A stretch of 64,000 bases of DNA from Streptomyces sp. NRRL WC-3618 (GTDB lineage: Bacteria; Actinomycetota; Actinomycetes; Streptomycetales; Streptomycetaceae): contig NZ_LGDW01000118.1 of assembly GCF_001280005.1 (NCBI RefSeq), positions 122,101-186,100 of the forward strand, read 5' to 3'. Below the pieces are notes generated by a model that saw only the letters and a list, made by a program, of their open reading frames with translations, ran no database searches and had not been told where the DNA came from. Below are positions 16,819-27,002 of the stretch, one piece after another (the first letter of the stretch is position 1; every line of letters begins with the position of its first letter). Made by a program: the position numbers and the translations under genes.

Positions 16819-17259
16819 ATGGGATCGGTACGCAAGGCGAGTGCCTGGCTTGGCCTCGTCGACGACAACGATGACGAGCGTTACTACGACGACGACTACT
16901 CCGAGGGAACCGAGCAGCCCGGCGATGCCTGGGTAACGGACCCCCGGGTCAAGATCGCGGGTGAGGTGGCCGAGGAGAAGGGCCGCCGCATCGGCACGGT
17001 CACCCCGGACAGCTTCCGGGACGCCCGCGCCATCGGCGAGCTCTTCCGGGACGGCGTCCCGGTCATCATGAACCTCACCGCCATGGAGGCCGCCGACGCC
17101 AAGCGCGTCGTCGACTTCGCCGCAGGCCTCATCTTCGGCCTGCGCGGCTCCATCGAGCGGGTGTCCAACCGCGTGTTCCTGCTGACCCCCGCCGACACGG
17201 AGATCATCAGCGGGGAGGCCCAGCCGCATCGGGCGGACGGCTTCTTCAACCAGAGCTGA
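16819..17259 (+). CDS. sflA: SepF-like cell-division protein SflA
   Basis: 146-residue SepF-family protein. It has a short N-terminal segment ([16 protein letters not shown]), an acidic Asp/Tyr linker ([16 protein letters not shown]) and the SepF core (about 60-135: [58 protein letters not shown]). SepF proteins anchor or bundle FtsZ at the membrane; Streptomyces carries SepF plus two SepF-like proteins. The neighbouring acyl-CoA dehydrogenase, and dnaE2 upstream, fit the locus remembered for SCO1749 (sflA) rather than the dcw-cluster sepF. GGAGG lies 5 bases before the ATG. Confidence 0.88.
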   Translation: MGSVRKASAWLGLVDDNDDERYYDDDYSEGTEQPGDAWVTDPRVKIAGEVAEEKGRRIGTVTPDSFRDARAIGELFRDGVPVIMNLTAMEAADAKRVVDFAAGLIFGLRGSIERVSNRVFLLTPADTEIISGEAQPHRADGFFNQS

Positions 17260-17297
17260 GCAAGGCAGCTCACCGGCCCCGCCGTCCGTTGTTCAGG

Positions 17298-18494
17298 TCA
17301 GCGGAAGGCGTCAAGTCCGGTGAGCGCCTTGCCCAGCACCAGCTGGTGCATCTCGACGGTGCCCTCGTACGTGAGCACCGACTCGAGGTTCGTCGCGTGC
17401 CGCATCACCGGGTACTCGAGCGAGATCCCGTTGGCGCCGAGAATCGTCCGGGCCGTACGGCAGATGTCGATGGCCTCTCGTACGTTGTTGAGCTTGCCGA
17501 AGCTGACCTGCTCGGGACGCAGGCGGCCGGCGTCCATGCGCCGCCCCAGATGATGGGCGAGCAGAATCCCCTTGTGCAGCTCCACCGCCATGTCGGCGAG
17601 CTTGGCCTGCGTGAGCTGGAACCCGCCGATGGGCCGCCCGAACTGCTCGCGCGTCTTCGCGTAGTCGACCGCGGCCTCGAAGCAGGACCGGGCCGCCCCC
17701 ATCGCACCCCAGACGATCCCGTAACGGGCGTGCGACAAACAGCTCAGGGGACCGCGAAGGCCGGTGACGTCCGGCAGTACGGTATCGGTGGGCAGCCTCA
17801 CGTCGTCGAGCACCAGCTCACTGGTGACGGAGGCGCGCAGCGACCACTTGTGCTTGATCTCGGGCGCGGAGAACCCGGGGGTGTCGGTGGGCACGACGAA
17901 ACCCCGGATGCCGTCGTCGGTCTGCGCCCAGACGACGGCCACACCGGCGACCGACCCGTTGGTGATCCACATCTTCCGCCCGTTGAGCACCCAGTCGCCG
18001 CCCGCGCCGTCACGCTTGGCGTACGTCCGCATGCCGGCGGGGTCGGAGCCGTGGTCGGGCTCGGTCAGCCCGAAGCAGCCGATGACGTCGCCGGCGGCCA
18101 TCTGCGGCAACCAGTGCTGCTTCTGCTCCTCGCTGCCGAAGGCGTGGATGGCGTACATGGCGAGCGATCCCTGTACGGAGACGAGGGAGCGGATGCCGGA
18201 GTCGGCGGCCTCCAGTTCCAGGCAGGCGAGTCCGTACTGCACGGCGGAAGCACCGGCGCAGCCATACCCCGTGAGCGACATCCCGAGGGCGCCGATGCCG
18301 CCCAGCTCACGGGCGAGCCCCCTGATGTCCGGCAGCTCACCCTCCTCGAACCACCCGGCGACATACGGCAGCACGCGGTCCGCCGCCCAGCTCCGCACGG
18401 TGTCCCTGATCGCCAGGTCCTCCGCGTCGAGCAGGTCGTCGAGGCCGAGCGGGTCGGCGGGGTCGAAAGGGGGCAACTTCGCGAACACAGCCAC
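17298..18494 (-). CDS. Acyl-CoA dehydrogenase, glutaryl-CoA dehydrogenase-like
   Basis: 398-residue flavoprotein of the acyl-CoA dehydrogenase family. Signatures: GCFGLTEPDHGSDPAGM (FAD/substrate loop), WITNGSVAGVAVVWAQT, RPIGGFQLTQAKLADM and the catalytic base Glu377 in LTYEGTVEMHQL. The RxxxTYEGT position and overall pattern resemble glutaryl-CoA dehydrogenase, which oxidises and decarboxylates glutaryl-CoA to crotonyl-CoA. GTG 18494 has GGAGG 5 bases upstream; a TTG five codons earlier lacks a site. A perfect palindrome 20 bp upstream (18514-18530) is a likely TetR-family operator. The 3' end converges with sflA. Confidence 0.9.
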   Translation of the reverse strand: MAVFAKLPPFDPADPLGLDDLLDAEDLAIRDTVRSWAADRVLPYVAGWFEEGELPDIRGLARELGGIGALGMSLTGYGCAGASAVQYGLACLELEAADSGIRSLVSVQGSLAMYAIHAFGSEEQKQHWLPQMAAGDVIGCFGLTEPDHGSDPAGMRTYAKRDGAGGDWVLNGRKMWITNGSVAGVAVVWAQTDDGIRGFVVPTDTPGFSAPEIKHKWSLRASVTSELVLDDVRLPTDTVLPDVTGLRGPLSCLSHARYGIVWGAMGAARSCFEAAVDYAKTREQFGRPIGGFQLTQAKLADMAVELHKGILLAHHLGRRMDAGRLRPEQVSFGKLNNVREAIDICRTARTILGANGISLEYPVMRHATNLESVLTYEGTVEMHQLVLGKALTGLDAFR

Positions 18495-18513
18495 AGGAGC
18501 CTCCGACAACTCA

Positions 18514-18530
18514 AACTAGCACCGCTAGTT
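18514..18530. promoter_or_regulatory. Palindromic operator (TetR-type) upstream of acyl-CoA dehydrogenase
   Basis: AACTAGC-ACC-GCTAGTT: perfect 7-bp arms with a 3-bp centre, 20 bp before the start codon, so a bound repressor would occlude the promoter or ribosome site. No TetR gene is adjacent. Confidence 0.65.
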
Positions 18531-18737
18531 ACGTGCGGGTGAGGGTACGCCCGTGTACCCGGCCGTACAACCAGGACCAAAGAGTCTCCCGCCGTGTCGT
18601 CGGCGACCGTCCCGTCGTGGTCCGCCCCGGCCACCCGTCACGCACCCGCAGTCGCCGTTGCTCCCGCACCCCCACAGGAGAGGTCCGCCTCTCGAGTAAC
18701 CGTCACGGGTGGTGGCTGGGTGGGAGATGTATGGCGT

Positions 18738-20345
18738 TCACACCGAGACGCGCGGCTCCGTCATCCCCCGGGGACCCGGCACCGCTGCCACCTCCCCGCC
18801 CCCGCACCTCATCACCCTCGGCAACCGCAACGCCATCACCGCCCCCAGCACCAACAACCCCGCGCTCACCAGCAACGTCACATGCAGCCCGTGCACAAAC
18901 GCGTCCCGAGCCGCCGCCCGCAGGGCAACTCCGGGCGACCCCCCGAGCCGCCCGGCAACCTCGTACGCCTCGCCCAGTGAATGCCCTGCCGCGGCCGACG
19001 CCGACGCCGGAACCCCCGGCACCGACCCCACCCCAGGCGCGTACGCCGCGTTCATCACGCTTCCCAGGAGCGCGATCCCGATCCCCGCGCCCAACTGGTA
19101 CGACGTCTCACCGATCGCCGCCGCCCCGCCCGCCTGCGCCGCCGGAGCCTCGCTCAGCATCGACTCGTACGCCGCGAACAGCGTCGTCTCCAGTCCGAAC
19201 CCCAGCAGCACGAACCCGGCCAGCAACAACCCCGCGTTGTCCTCGCCGCCCATCGCCGTCAGCATCCCGACCGCCGCCGCGGTGAGACAGAACCCGGCGC
19301 ACACCATCGCCCGAGGCCCGAACCTCCGCAGCAGCCGCGCCCCCACCAGCCCCGCCGCCATCGCCGCCACCGTCAGCGGCAGCAGCCGTAGCCCGGTCTC
19401 CAGCGGTGAAAGCTTCAGCACCAGTTGCAGATACTGCGCCGCGATCAGCTCGAGCCCGACCAGCGCGAGCATCGCCAGCACGATGCACCCCACGGACGTA
19501 CTGAACGCCGGCCGCGCGAACATCCCCAGGTCCACCAGCGGATGCGTACGCCGCCGCTGCCTGCGTACGAAGAGAACGAGCAGCGCCACGCCCACCACCA
19601 GGGGAAGAACCGTGAAAAGGCTCCCGGCCCCGTCCCCGCCACCCAGCCGTTTCACGCCCAGCACGACCCCGAACAGCCCGGCCGCCGCCGTCAGCGCGCC
19701 GATCACGTCCCACGGACCGTCACTTCGCTCGCCGCGCGACTCGGGCAGTAGCAGCCGCCCGACCGGCAGGCTGACCAGCATCAGGGGGATGTTGACGAGG
19801 AAGACCGACCCCCACCAGAAGTGCTCCAGCAGAAAGCCGCCGAGCAGCGGACCGACCGCGGCGCCCACCGCGGCCACCGCGCTCCAGACCCCGATCGCCA
19901 GCGCCCGTTCGCGCCGGTCGGGAAAGACCTGGCGAAGGATCGACAGCGTCGCGGGCATGATCATCGCGCCGCCGACGCCCAGCAGCGCCCGCGCGAGGAT
20001 GAGCGTCTGCGCGCTGCCGGCGAACGCGGCCATACCGGAGGCGACGCCGAAGAGCCCGTACCCGAGGAGCAGGATCCGTCTGCGGCCGACCCGGTCGCCC
20101 AGCGTGCCGAACAGGATCAGCAGCGAGGCGCAGACCAGCGGATAGATGTCGACGATCCAGAGGAGCTCCATCGCACCGGGCCGGAGATCCTCGCTGACGG
20201 CGGGCACCGCCACATGCAGCACGGTCGCGTCGACCGCGACGAGCAGCAGGCTCGTGCAGAGGACGAACAGGACGACCCAGCGGTTGGCGCTCGCCCCGGC
20301 CGCCCGGCGGCGCAGCGCGGCGGCAGCCCTGGTCGTCCCGGACAT
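18738..20345 (-). CDS. MFS drug-efflux transporter, DHA2 (14-TMS) family
   Basis: 535-residue major facilitator with about 14 predicted helices, probably a proton-coupled exporter of toxic or antibiotic compounds. Motifs: LLVAVDATVLHVAVP (motif D1 region), LFGTLGDRVGRRRILLLGYG (motif A), LARALLGVGGAMIMPATLSI (motif B) and GPLLGGFLLEHFWWGSVFL (motif C, antiporter). Best fits are SmvA/QacA/LfrA-like pumps. ATG at 20345 is preceded by AGG 5-7 bases upstream. The C-terminus has an extended Ala/Gly-rich extracellular loop between the last two helices. Substrate unknown. Confidence 0.92.
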   Translation of the reverse strand: MSGTTRAAAALRRRAAGASANRWVVLFVLCTSLLLVAVDATVLHVAVPAVSEDLRPGAMELLWIVDIYPLVCASLLILFGTLGDRVGRRRILLLGYGLFGVASGMAAFAGSAQTLILARALLGVGGAMIMPATLSILRQVFPDRRERALAIGVWSAVAAVGAAVGPLLGGFLLEHFWWGSVFLVNIPLMLVSLPVGRLLLPESRGERSDGPWDVIGALTAAAGLFGVVLGVKRLGGGDGAGSLFTVLPLVVGVALLVLFVRRQRRRTHPLVDLGMFARPAFSTSVGCIVLAMLALVGLELIAAQYLQLVLKLSPLETGLRLLPLTVAAMAAGLVGARLLRRFGPRAMVCAGFCLTAAAVGMLTAMGGEDNAGLLLAGFVLLGFGLETTLFAAYESMLSEAPAAQAGGAAAIGETSYQLGAGIGIALLGSVMNAAYAPGVGSVPGVPASASAAAGHSLGEAYEVAGRLGGSPGVALRAAARDAFVHGLHVTLLVSAGLLVLGAVMALRLPRVMRCGGGEVAAVPGPRGMTEPRVSV

Positions 20346-20597
20346 GTACGTACCTCCAAGGTTCCCTCGCGTTCGGCGGTCCGCGGGGTGGGGACTCCCC
20401 GGGGCTCCGGCCGAGGAGGAGCGGTTGTCCCCGGCCGCACGGCGAAAAGCGAGTGATCCAACAGCGTACGCGAGTTCGCAGCGGCGAAAAGTGGCGGACC
20501 TCTCACCCGCTCACGGAACCCATGTGTCCTCCACCACGCGTTTACCACGCATTCTGCGGGCCACACCCTCCGCGCCGACGACGTTCCGTACGCCGTC

Positions 20598-20612
20598 GAT
20601 AATCGACCGGTG
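20598..20612 (+). promoter_or_regulatory. -10 element for a leaderless transcript of the mannosyltransferase
   Basis: GATAAT at 20598-20603 ends 6 bases before GTG 20610, and no ribosome site is present, so transcription probably begins at the start codon. The -10 lies inside a perfect dyad GTCGAT-A-ATCGAC (20595-20607) that could also serve as an operator. Confidence 0.5.
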
Positions 20613-21740
20613 ACAGCTCTTGATACCCGCCCGCTCCCGGCGCTTCCCACGCTCCGCCGAGCCGCGCCCGCCCTCCTCGGGTACGCGGCCGTCCGCGTGC
20701 TGGGCCTGCTCGCGCTGGCCCTGTGGAGCGCGGCGCGGGACAAGGACGCGTACAAACTGCTGACCGCCCGCTGGGATTCGCTGTGGTACGCCCGGGTCGC
20801 CGAGCTCGGCTACGGCTATGAGGTGCGCCTGCCCAACGGTGACGTGCACTCGAACCTCGCCTTCTTCCCGCTGCTGCCCTGGCTGGAGCGGCTCCTGGCG
20901 TCCGTCACGCCGATGTCGTACGCGGACGCGGGCTTCGCGATCAGCGCGGTCGCCTCACTCGCCGCCGCCTGGGGCGTGTTCGCGGTCACGGATCACGTCT
21001 ACGGTCGCCGCGCGGGCGTCTGCGCCGTGCTGCTGTGGGCGGTGCTGCCGGTCGGGATCGTCCAGTCGATGGCGTACAGCGAGTCACTGTTCACGGCCCT
21101 GGCCGCCTGGTCCCTGTACGCGGTCCTCACCGGCCGCTGGCTGACGGCGGGCACGCTGGCTCTGCTGGCCGGTCTGACCCGCCCGGTGGGACTCGCGGTG
21201 GTGGCGGCCGTGTGGGCGGCGGCCATCGCCTCGTCCACACCCGGCCGGCGCCGCGTCCTCGGCATGCTGATCGCGCCGCTCGGCGCCGCCGGTTACGTCC
21301 TGTGGGTCGGCCACCGCACCGGCAGGGGCCCCCTCGGCTACCTGGATGTCCAGGCCGGCTGGCGCAACGGTTTCGACGGCGGCGCCGCCTTCGCCCGCTT
21401 CGTCGCCGACAAGTTCACGTCCTTCCCCTCGGCCCTGGCCGGGGTCGGGCTCATCGTCGGCGTGGGCCTGGTGATCTGGCTGTACGTCACCTGTGTACGG
21501 CAGCGCCAGCCGTTGCCGCTGCTGGTGTACGCGGGGGTCGTCACCGCCCTCGCCCTGTGCGCGTCGAGCTACTTCGGCTCGAAACCACGCCTGTTGCTGC
21601 CCGCCTTCCCCCTACTGCTGCCGCTCGCCCTGGCGTTGGCCCGGCTGCGTACCTCCAGGTCGGTGCTGGTGACGGGTGTGGTCGCGGTTGCCTCGGCGGT
21701 CTACGGGGCGTTCTGGCTGAACGGCTCCGGTCCGCCCTGA
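20610..21740 (+). CDS. PIG-V-like integral membrane mannosyltransferase
   Basis: 376-residue multi-spanning protein (about 9-10 helices) resembling GPI mannosyltransferase 2/PIG-V (GT76-type) proteins of actinobacteria. The conserved luminal/extracellular loop motif is present after helix 1 (TARWDSLWYARVAELGYGYE, then NLAFFPLLPWLERLL), together with AYSESLFTALAAWSLYA and LAGLTRPVGLAVV. It would use a polyprenyl-phosphate sugar on the outer face of the membrane. GTG 20610 appears leaderless (GATAAT six bases upstream). Divergent from the MFS pump. Acceptor unknown. Confidence 0.82.
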   Translation: MTALDTRPLPALPTLRRAAPALLGYAAVRVLGLLALALWSAARDKDAYKLLTARWDSLWYARVAELGYGYEVRLPNGDVHSNLAFFPLLPWLERLLASVTPMSYADAGFAISAVASLAAAWGVFAVTDHVYGRRAGVCAVLLWAVLPVGIVQSMAYSESLFTALAAWSLYAVLTGRWLTAGTLALLAGLTRPVGLAVVAAVWAAAIASSTPGRRRVLGMLIAPLGAAGYVLWVGHRTGRGPLGYLDVQAGWRNGFDGGAAFARFVADKFTSFPSALAGVGLIVGVGLVIWLYVTCVRQRQPLPLLVYAGVVTALALCASSYFGSKPRLLLPAFPLLLPLALALARLRTSRSVLVTGVVAVASAVYGAFWLNGSGPP

Positions 21741-21961
21741 CCGACCTCAGGGCGAATTCCGGACAACAGCCCGGTGAACCATTCCGAAAGGGCAGTAAAA
21801 CAGCGCCGCCTCATGATCAATGGAAATGAAGGAAAACCCGCACGTCGAATAGGGATTCCAGCGAATTAAACATCATCCTGAGATCAATCCCACATCACAT
21901 CGTCATTACAAAGACGCGGATTGGGCGGAGGACTGAGCTCACTCGCTGTAACGTCGATTGG

Positions 21962-23005
21962 GTGCGTACCGAACGAAACCTTGCCCGTCTGGACCGGGTG
22001 TTCGCGAGACTGGACCGGGAACCGGACCGGCCGGCCCTCGACGTGCCGAAGATGAGCCGGCACAGGATCGTGCTCCTTGCCGCGACCCTGGCCTTCTATC
22101 TCGCCACCGTGTGGGCCGTAGTGATCACCTCGTGGTTGGTCCGGCTCGACTGGCAGGTCATGTTCTTCCGCCCGTACCAGCAGTGGCCGGAGATCCACGC
22201 GTTCCTCGACTACTACGTGGTGCTCGGCCAGCGCGGCCCCACCGCCGTGATGATCGCGGCCTGGCTGGGCTGGCGCGCCTGGCGCCAGCACACGCTGCGC
22301 CCGCTGCTCGTGTTCGGCGCGGCACTGCTGCTGCTCAACATCACGGTCGGTGCCGCCAAGATCGGAATGGGCCGCCTCGGACCGCACTACGCGACGACCA
22401 TCGGCTCGAACGAGATGGGCATGGGCGGGGATATATTCCCCAGCGGTCACACCGCGAACGCCGTGGTGACCTGGGGCATCCTGGCCTATCTGGCCTCGAC
22501 CCCGGGGACCAGGCGCTGGCTGTCCGCGAGTTCGGCGCTGATGTCGCTCGGCGTCGGCCTCACCACGGTGTACCTGGGCACGCACTGGCTGAGCGACGTC
22601 GTCCTGGGCTGGGTCGCGGGTCTGCTGGTCCTGCTGGCGCTGCCGTGGTGCGAGCCGCTGATCACCCGCGCCGAGACCTGGCTGCTGGACGCGCGCGACC
22701 GCAGGCGTGCCCGTGGCCTCGACACCGCGCCCGTACCGGCCTCGGTCGGCACGGCGGCGCTGCTCAAGCCGCCCGCGACGGCCGAGGAGGAGGCGGCGGC
22801 CCGCGACAACACCACCCCGGCGGCCCGCTCGTCCCGGACGCCCGCGCACCCCCAACACCCCGCCCACCTGGCCCCGGGGCCGCACGCGAGCCGCTCGGAG
22901 CGGACCCCGGTCACCCCGGCCGGCAGCCGCCGCCCACCGCACGCGGACCGCGCCCCGCGCGCCACGGGCACGCCGACGACCCGCCCCCTGCCCGGCAACG
23001 GCTGA
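21962..23005 (+). CDS. PAP2-type membrane phosphatase
   Basis: 347-residue protein with about 5-6 helices and the phosphatidic acid phosphatase 2 catalytic signature: KIGMGRLGPH (motif 1 variant), PSGHTANAV (motif 2) and TTVYLGTHWLSDVVLG (motif 3, catalytic His). Likely dephosphorylates a lipid phosphate or undecaprenyl pyrophosphate. The C-terminal 90 residues are a Pro/Ala/Arg-rich cytosolic tail without a recognised domain. The GTG 21962 start is the first in frame; there is no clear ribosome site, and TAACGT 9 bases upstream may be a -10. Confidence 0.88.
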   Translation: MRTERNLARLDRVFARLDREPDRPALDVPKMSRHRIVLLAATLAFYLATVWAVVITSWLVRLDWQVMFFRPYQQWPEIHAFLDYYVVLGQRGPTAVMIAAWLGWRAWRQHTLRPLLVFGAALLLLNITVGAAKIGMGRLGPHYATTIGSNEMGMGGDIFPSGHTANAVVTWGILAYLASTPGTRRWLSASSALMSLGVGLTTVYLGTHWLSDVVLGWVAGLLVLLALPWCEPLITRAETWLLDARDRRRARGLDTAPVPASVGTAALLKPPATAEEEAAARDNTTPAARSSRTPAHPQHPAHLAPGPHASRSERTPVTPAGSRRPPHADRAPRATGTPTTRPLPGNG

Positions 23006-23009
23006 AGGT

Positions 23010-23222
23010 TCAGCCCTTCCAGCAGCGTGTCACCGTGCCGCCGGTGACCTCGAAGTTGAGCCGCCCCGCCCGGTACTCCATGGTGATGATCGCCCCGGGC
23101 GGCAGCGACCGCACCGCCGACCAGCCGCGTTCTTCGGCGAGCCGCTCGGCCCGCGCGGAGTCGAGACCGACATAGTTGTCCGGATTGTCCTGGGGTTCTT
23201 CGGACCTGGGATTCGGTGCCAT
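23010..23222 (-). CDS. I78-type small peptidase inhibitor family protein
   Basis: 70-residue protein, MAPNPRSEEPQDNPDNYVGL through RAERLAEERGWSAVRSLPPG and ITMEYRAGRLNFEVTGGTVT, ending RCWKG. The spacing of VGL..A...A...G...VR.L.PG..IT.EYR.GRLN matches the I78 (elastase inhibitor-like) family, although the N-terminal Cys/Gly of some members is missing and no signal peptide is evident. ATG 23222 was chosen because conservation begins there; the frame continues upstream. It converges 4 bp from the PAP2 gene. Inhibitor function is inference from the family. Confidence 0.78.
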   Translation of the reverse strand: MAPNPRSEEPQDNPDNYVGLDSARAERLAEERGWSAVRSLPPGAIITMEYRAGRLNFEVTGGTVTRCWKG

Positions 23223-23615
23223 GCCCGCCACGGTAGGCGCCCACCGGCGACCGGGAAAGCCCGGACCCTCGCACCACGCGCCACTCGGTACGCATCCGGT
23301 CACGCTTCCGTCACAGACGGAAGGGCGGTCACCCGTCCTTCCCGCAGCCATTCGAACGTAATTCGCCATCTCTTCGCGGCCCCCTGATAAACCCCACCCA
23401 GGAAGGCCGGACCGGTAACACGCGGACGGCGAATTCCACAGATCAGCCGCACCGCCGCGCCTTACCCGCCTCTTACATACGCCATACATGCTGATGCCAC
23501 GCGTCTTCGCGTCATCTCGTCGGCAGAGCACATAAAACGCCCACGATTTCTCCACACGACCCCCGCACCGCGCGTGCATACAGGGCCATGCATACCCGCC
23601 CTGCATACCGGGCCT
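23223..23615. other. Intergenic region upstream of the I78 gene
   Basis: 393 bp with no convincing gene, AT-richer than surroundings at 23350-23610. It contains a hairpin (TTCCGTC / GACGGAA, 23308-23322) and three TGCATAC direct repeats at 23575, 23589 and 23602 with 13-14 bp spacing. Confidence 0.5.
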
Positions 23616-24614
23616 TCATGAAGCCTCCCCCGAACCTCTTCCGGCGCGCAGCGACCGCGTCATCGCACGGGACAGCCGGTCCCGGGAAACCCTGATCGCG
23701 TCGACGAGCTCCGGGGGCTCCAGCACCTCGAACTCGAAGCCCATCACCATGACATGGATGACCATCACGTCGAGGCTCGGGGCCCCGGTGCGCAGCAGAC
23801 AAGCCTCCTCGCCGTCCGGTTCCAGCGTCCCGGCGGAGGGCGAGATCCGCTCGGCGGCCTCCTCGATGGGCGCCAGCAGCCGAACGACGGCGTGCGAGGC
23901 GTACGCGCGCGTGGAGACGCCTTTGGAAACGTAGGCGGCCAGATCGTCGGCGGGAGGCGTACGAGGGGTGAAGCGCGGTCCGTGCGGCGGCTTCGGCGTG
24001 ATGCGGTCCACCCGGAACGTACGCCAGTCGGCGCGGTCGACGTCCCAGGCGACCAGGTACCAGCGCCGCTCGGTGCACACCAGCCGGTGCGGCTCGACGG
24101 TACGGCGGGACACGGCACCTTCGTGTGTCCGGTACTCGAAGCGCAGTCGCTCCGTGTCCCGGCAGAGTTGGGCGAGTTCGCTGAGGACGGCCGGGTCGAC
24201 CGCGGAGGGCAGCGACCCGCGCAGCATCGGCACGGTGAACGCGTTCAGGGCGCCGACCCTTCGGCGAAGCCGGTCGGGCAGCACCTGTTCGAGCTTGGCC
24301 AGCGCCCGTACCGAGGTCTCGCCGATGCCCTCGATGCCCTGTCCGGCCGCGGTCCGCAGCCCGACGGCCACGGCGACGGCCTCGTCGTCGTCCAGCAGCA
24401 GCGGCGGCAGTTCGGCGCCGGCGCCGAGCCGGTAGCCGCCGCCGGTGCCCGGACTGGCGTCCACGGGATAGCCCAGCTCGCGCAGCCGGTCCACGTCCCG
24501 GCGGACGGTACGCGGGGTCACCCCCAGGCGGCCTGCCAGGTCGGCGCCGGACCATTCGCGGTGGGCCTGGAGCAGCGAGAGCAGACGCAGCAGCCGTGCC
24601 GAGGTCTCCAACAT
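23616..24614 (-). CDS. WYL-domain transcriptional regulator with N-terminal HTH
   Basis: 332 residues. The N-terminal winged helix-turn-helix (about 1-60) is METSARLLRLLSLLQAHREW-type followed by LAGRLGVTPRTVRRDVDRLR. The central WYL domain (about 135-215) shows EYRTHEG, VEPHRLVCTERRWYLVAWDV and RTFRVDRI. A C-terminal WCX region (about 240-320) follows. Such regulators act as repressors or activators sensing ligands, sometimes nucleic acids. ATG 24614 is followed directly by the conserved LETSARLLRLL; an in-frame ATG ten codons earlier is less likely. No clear target is adjacent; it could regulate the Rpf gene behind it or be monocistronic. Confidence 0.88.
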   Translation of the reverse strand: MLETSARLLRLLSLLQAHREWSGADLAGRLGVTPRTVRRDVDRLRELGYPVDASPGTGGGYRLGAGAELPPLLLDDDEAVAVAVGLRTAAGQGIEGIGETSVRALAKLEQVLPDRLRRRVGALNAFTVPMLRGSLPSAVDPAVLSELAQLCRDTERLRFEYRTHEGAVSRRTVEPHRLVCTERRWYLVAWDVDRADWRTFRVDRITPKPPHGPRFTPRTPPADDLAAYVSKGVSTRAYASHAVVRLLAPIEEAAERISPSAGTLEPDGEEACLLRTGAPSLDVMVIHVMVMGFEFEVLEPPELVDAIRVSRDRLSRAMTRSLRAGRGSGEAS

Positions 24615-24725
24615 GGGCCCGAGTCTGCCAGCGATCGAGGACAACCACTGTCCGCAAGGGTCAGGTCCGGTATGCCGACTGCGGTACGTCGAAGCGGTTG
24701 GCGTTCCTGTCCGGCGGACGCGGGC

Positions 24726-24755
24726 GCCCCACCCGGTCCGGGGACGGGGTGGGGC
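24726..24755 (-). terminator. Terminator of the Rpf-LysM gene
   Basis: GCCCCACCC / GGGTGGGGC 9-bp arms with an inner GTCC/GGAC pairing, 26 bp beyond the stop of the minus-strand gene. Confidence 0.7.
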
Positions 24756-24780
24756 ACAGCGCCTGAAGCGGGGGAGCGGC

Positions 24781-26025
<1,245 letters not shown>

Positions 26026-26799
26026 GTGCCGCGCATGCTCGATGTCAGCGACGAGGTCCGCGCCGAGATCGGCGACGAAGAAGCCGACCGGCTGCTCGCC
26101 GGCGACAACGCACCGGGCAGTTACGACTGCACGTCCTGCCGCACGCCGGGCGACTCCGCCCAGGAGCGCACCAGCACCGTCCTCTTCATCGGGGACGAGA
26201 CCGCCGTCCTCGCCTTCGCCCACGCGGGCTGCCTGCCGTCGCAGGTCGTCCAGGTCACCGAGGAGCAGCTCCAGGGCGCGGTCCGCTCCATCAACGCCGA
26301 CGAGGAGGCCCCGATGGCCGCGCCCGAGCAGGCCGTACTGGGGGTCACCAGCGGACTGGTCCTGATCGAGGGCGAGTTGCACCCCGCTCTGGTCGTCGAA
26401 CCGACCGCCCCGATCGTCCGCCCCGGCGCGACCGGCGTCGGCGACGACTTCCTGCCGCTCCTCATCGAGCAGGGCTTCATGCCACTGACCGAACTGACGG
26501 AGGTGCCGCCCGTGCTGCACGGCTGGTCGGTGCTGCTCGCGGCGGGCCAGCTGCACGCCGTACTCCAGCCGGGCCCGAACGGCGGCTCCCCGGTCGCCTG
26601 GTGGCAGGCGCACCAGCCGCTCCAGGTCACCGAGAGCTGGCGCGCCGCCGCCAACAAGCACCAGCAGGTGCTGGTGTTCGCGGCACCGGTCGGCTCGATC
26701 GGCCGCCAGCCCCGCGAGGACCTGCTGCGGGACGCGCTGGACAAGGCGGCGGGTATCGGGAAGCTGGTCGCCGGCGCGTTGCCTCTGGCGGGGACCTGA
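26026..26799 (+). CDS. Conserved Streptomyces hypothetical protein
   Basis: 257-residue soluble protein, not assigned to a known domain. It opens MPRMLDVSDEVRAEIGDEEA, contains a Cys pair in SYDCTSCRTPGD and one later Cys (HAGCLPS), a mixed alpha/beta core (TVLFIGDETAVLAFAH; VLGVTSGLVLIEGELHPALV) and WRAAANKHQQVLVFAAPVG. The CxxC-like pair could bind metal, but this is speculative. GTG 26026 has GGGAG 6 bases upstream. It is transcribed away from the Rpf gene and followed by a repeat element. It appears to be a Streptomyces-wide housekeeping-locus gene (from memory near SCO1756). Confidence 0.8.
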   Translation: MPRMLDVSDEVRAEIGDEEADRLLAGDNAPGSYDCTSCRTPGDSAQERTSTVLFIGDETAVLAFAHAGCLPSQVVQVTEEQLQGAVRSINADEEAPMAAPEQAVLGVTSGLVLIEGELHPALVVEPTAPIVRPGATGVGDDFLPLLIEQGFMPLTELTEVPPVLHGWSVLLAAGQLHAVLQPGPNGGSPVAWWQAHQPLQVTESWRAAANKHQQVLVFAAPVGSIGRQPREDLLRDALDKAAGIGKLVAGALPLAGT

Positions 26800-26872
26800 G
26801 CACGTTGCCTCCGGCGGATACGGGGGCGCTGTAGACCGGGGGCGCTTCAGAGAGTTGGCGACTACCGGTTGA

Positions 26873-26927
26873 GTGCGGCTGGTCGCGCCCACGCGGCGGA
26901 GCCGCACATGTCACAGCCCCGCGCCCC
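26873..26927 (+). repeat. Streptomyces intergenic repeat element, copy 1
   Basis: Begins GTGCGGCTGGTCGCGCCC, includes GCGGCGGAGCCGCA and ends CAGCCCCGCGCCCCTG. The second copy, in opposite orientation, is at 57533-57590 with the same blocks in the same order. The GCGGCTCCGCCGC core is palindromic. Such elements are recalled as dispersed in many Streptomyces genomes. Confidence 0.7.
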
Positions 26928-27002
26928 TGCAGGGCGCTTCGCGGCCCTGCAAAGTCCGGGCACCGGCCGCATCCGTTGGGCGGCGGGGTCGTTTGGACGT
27001 AT

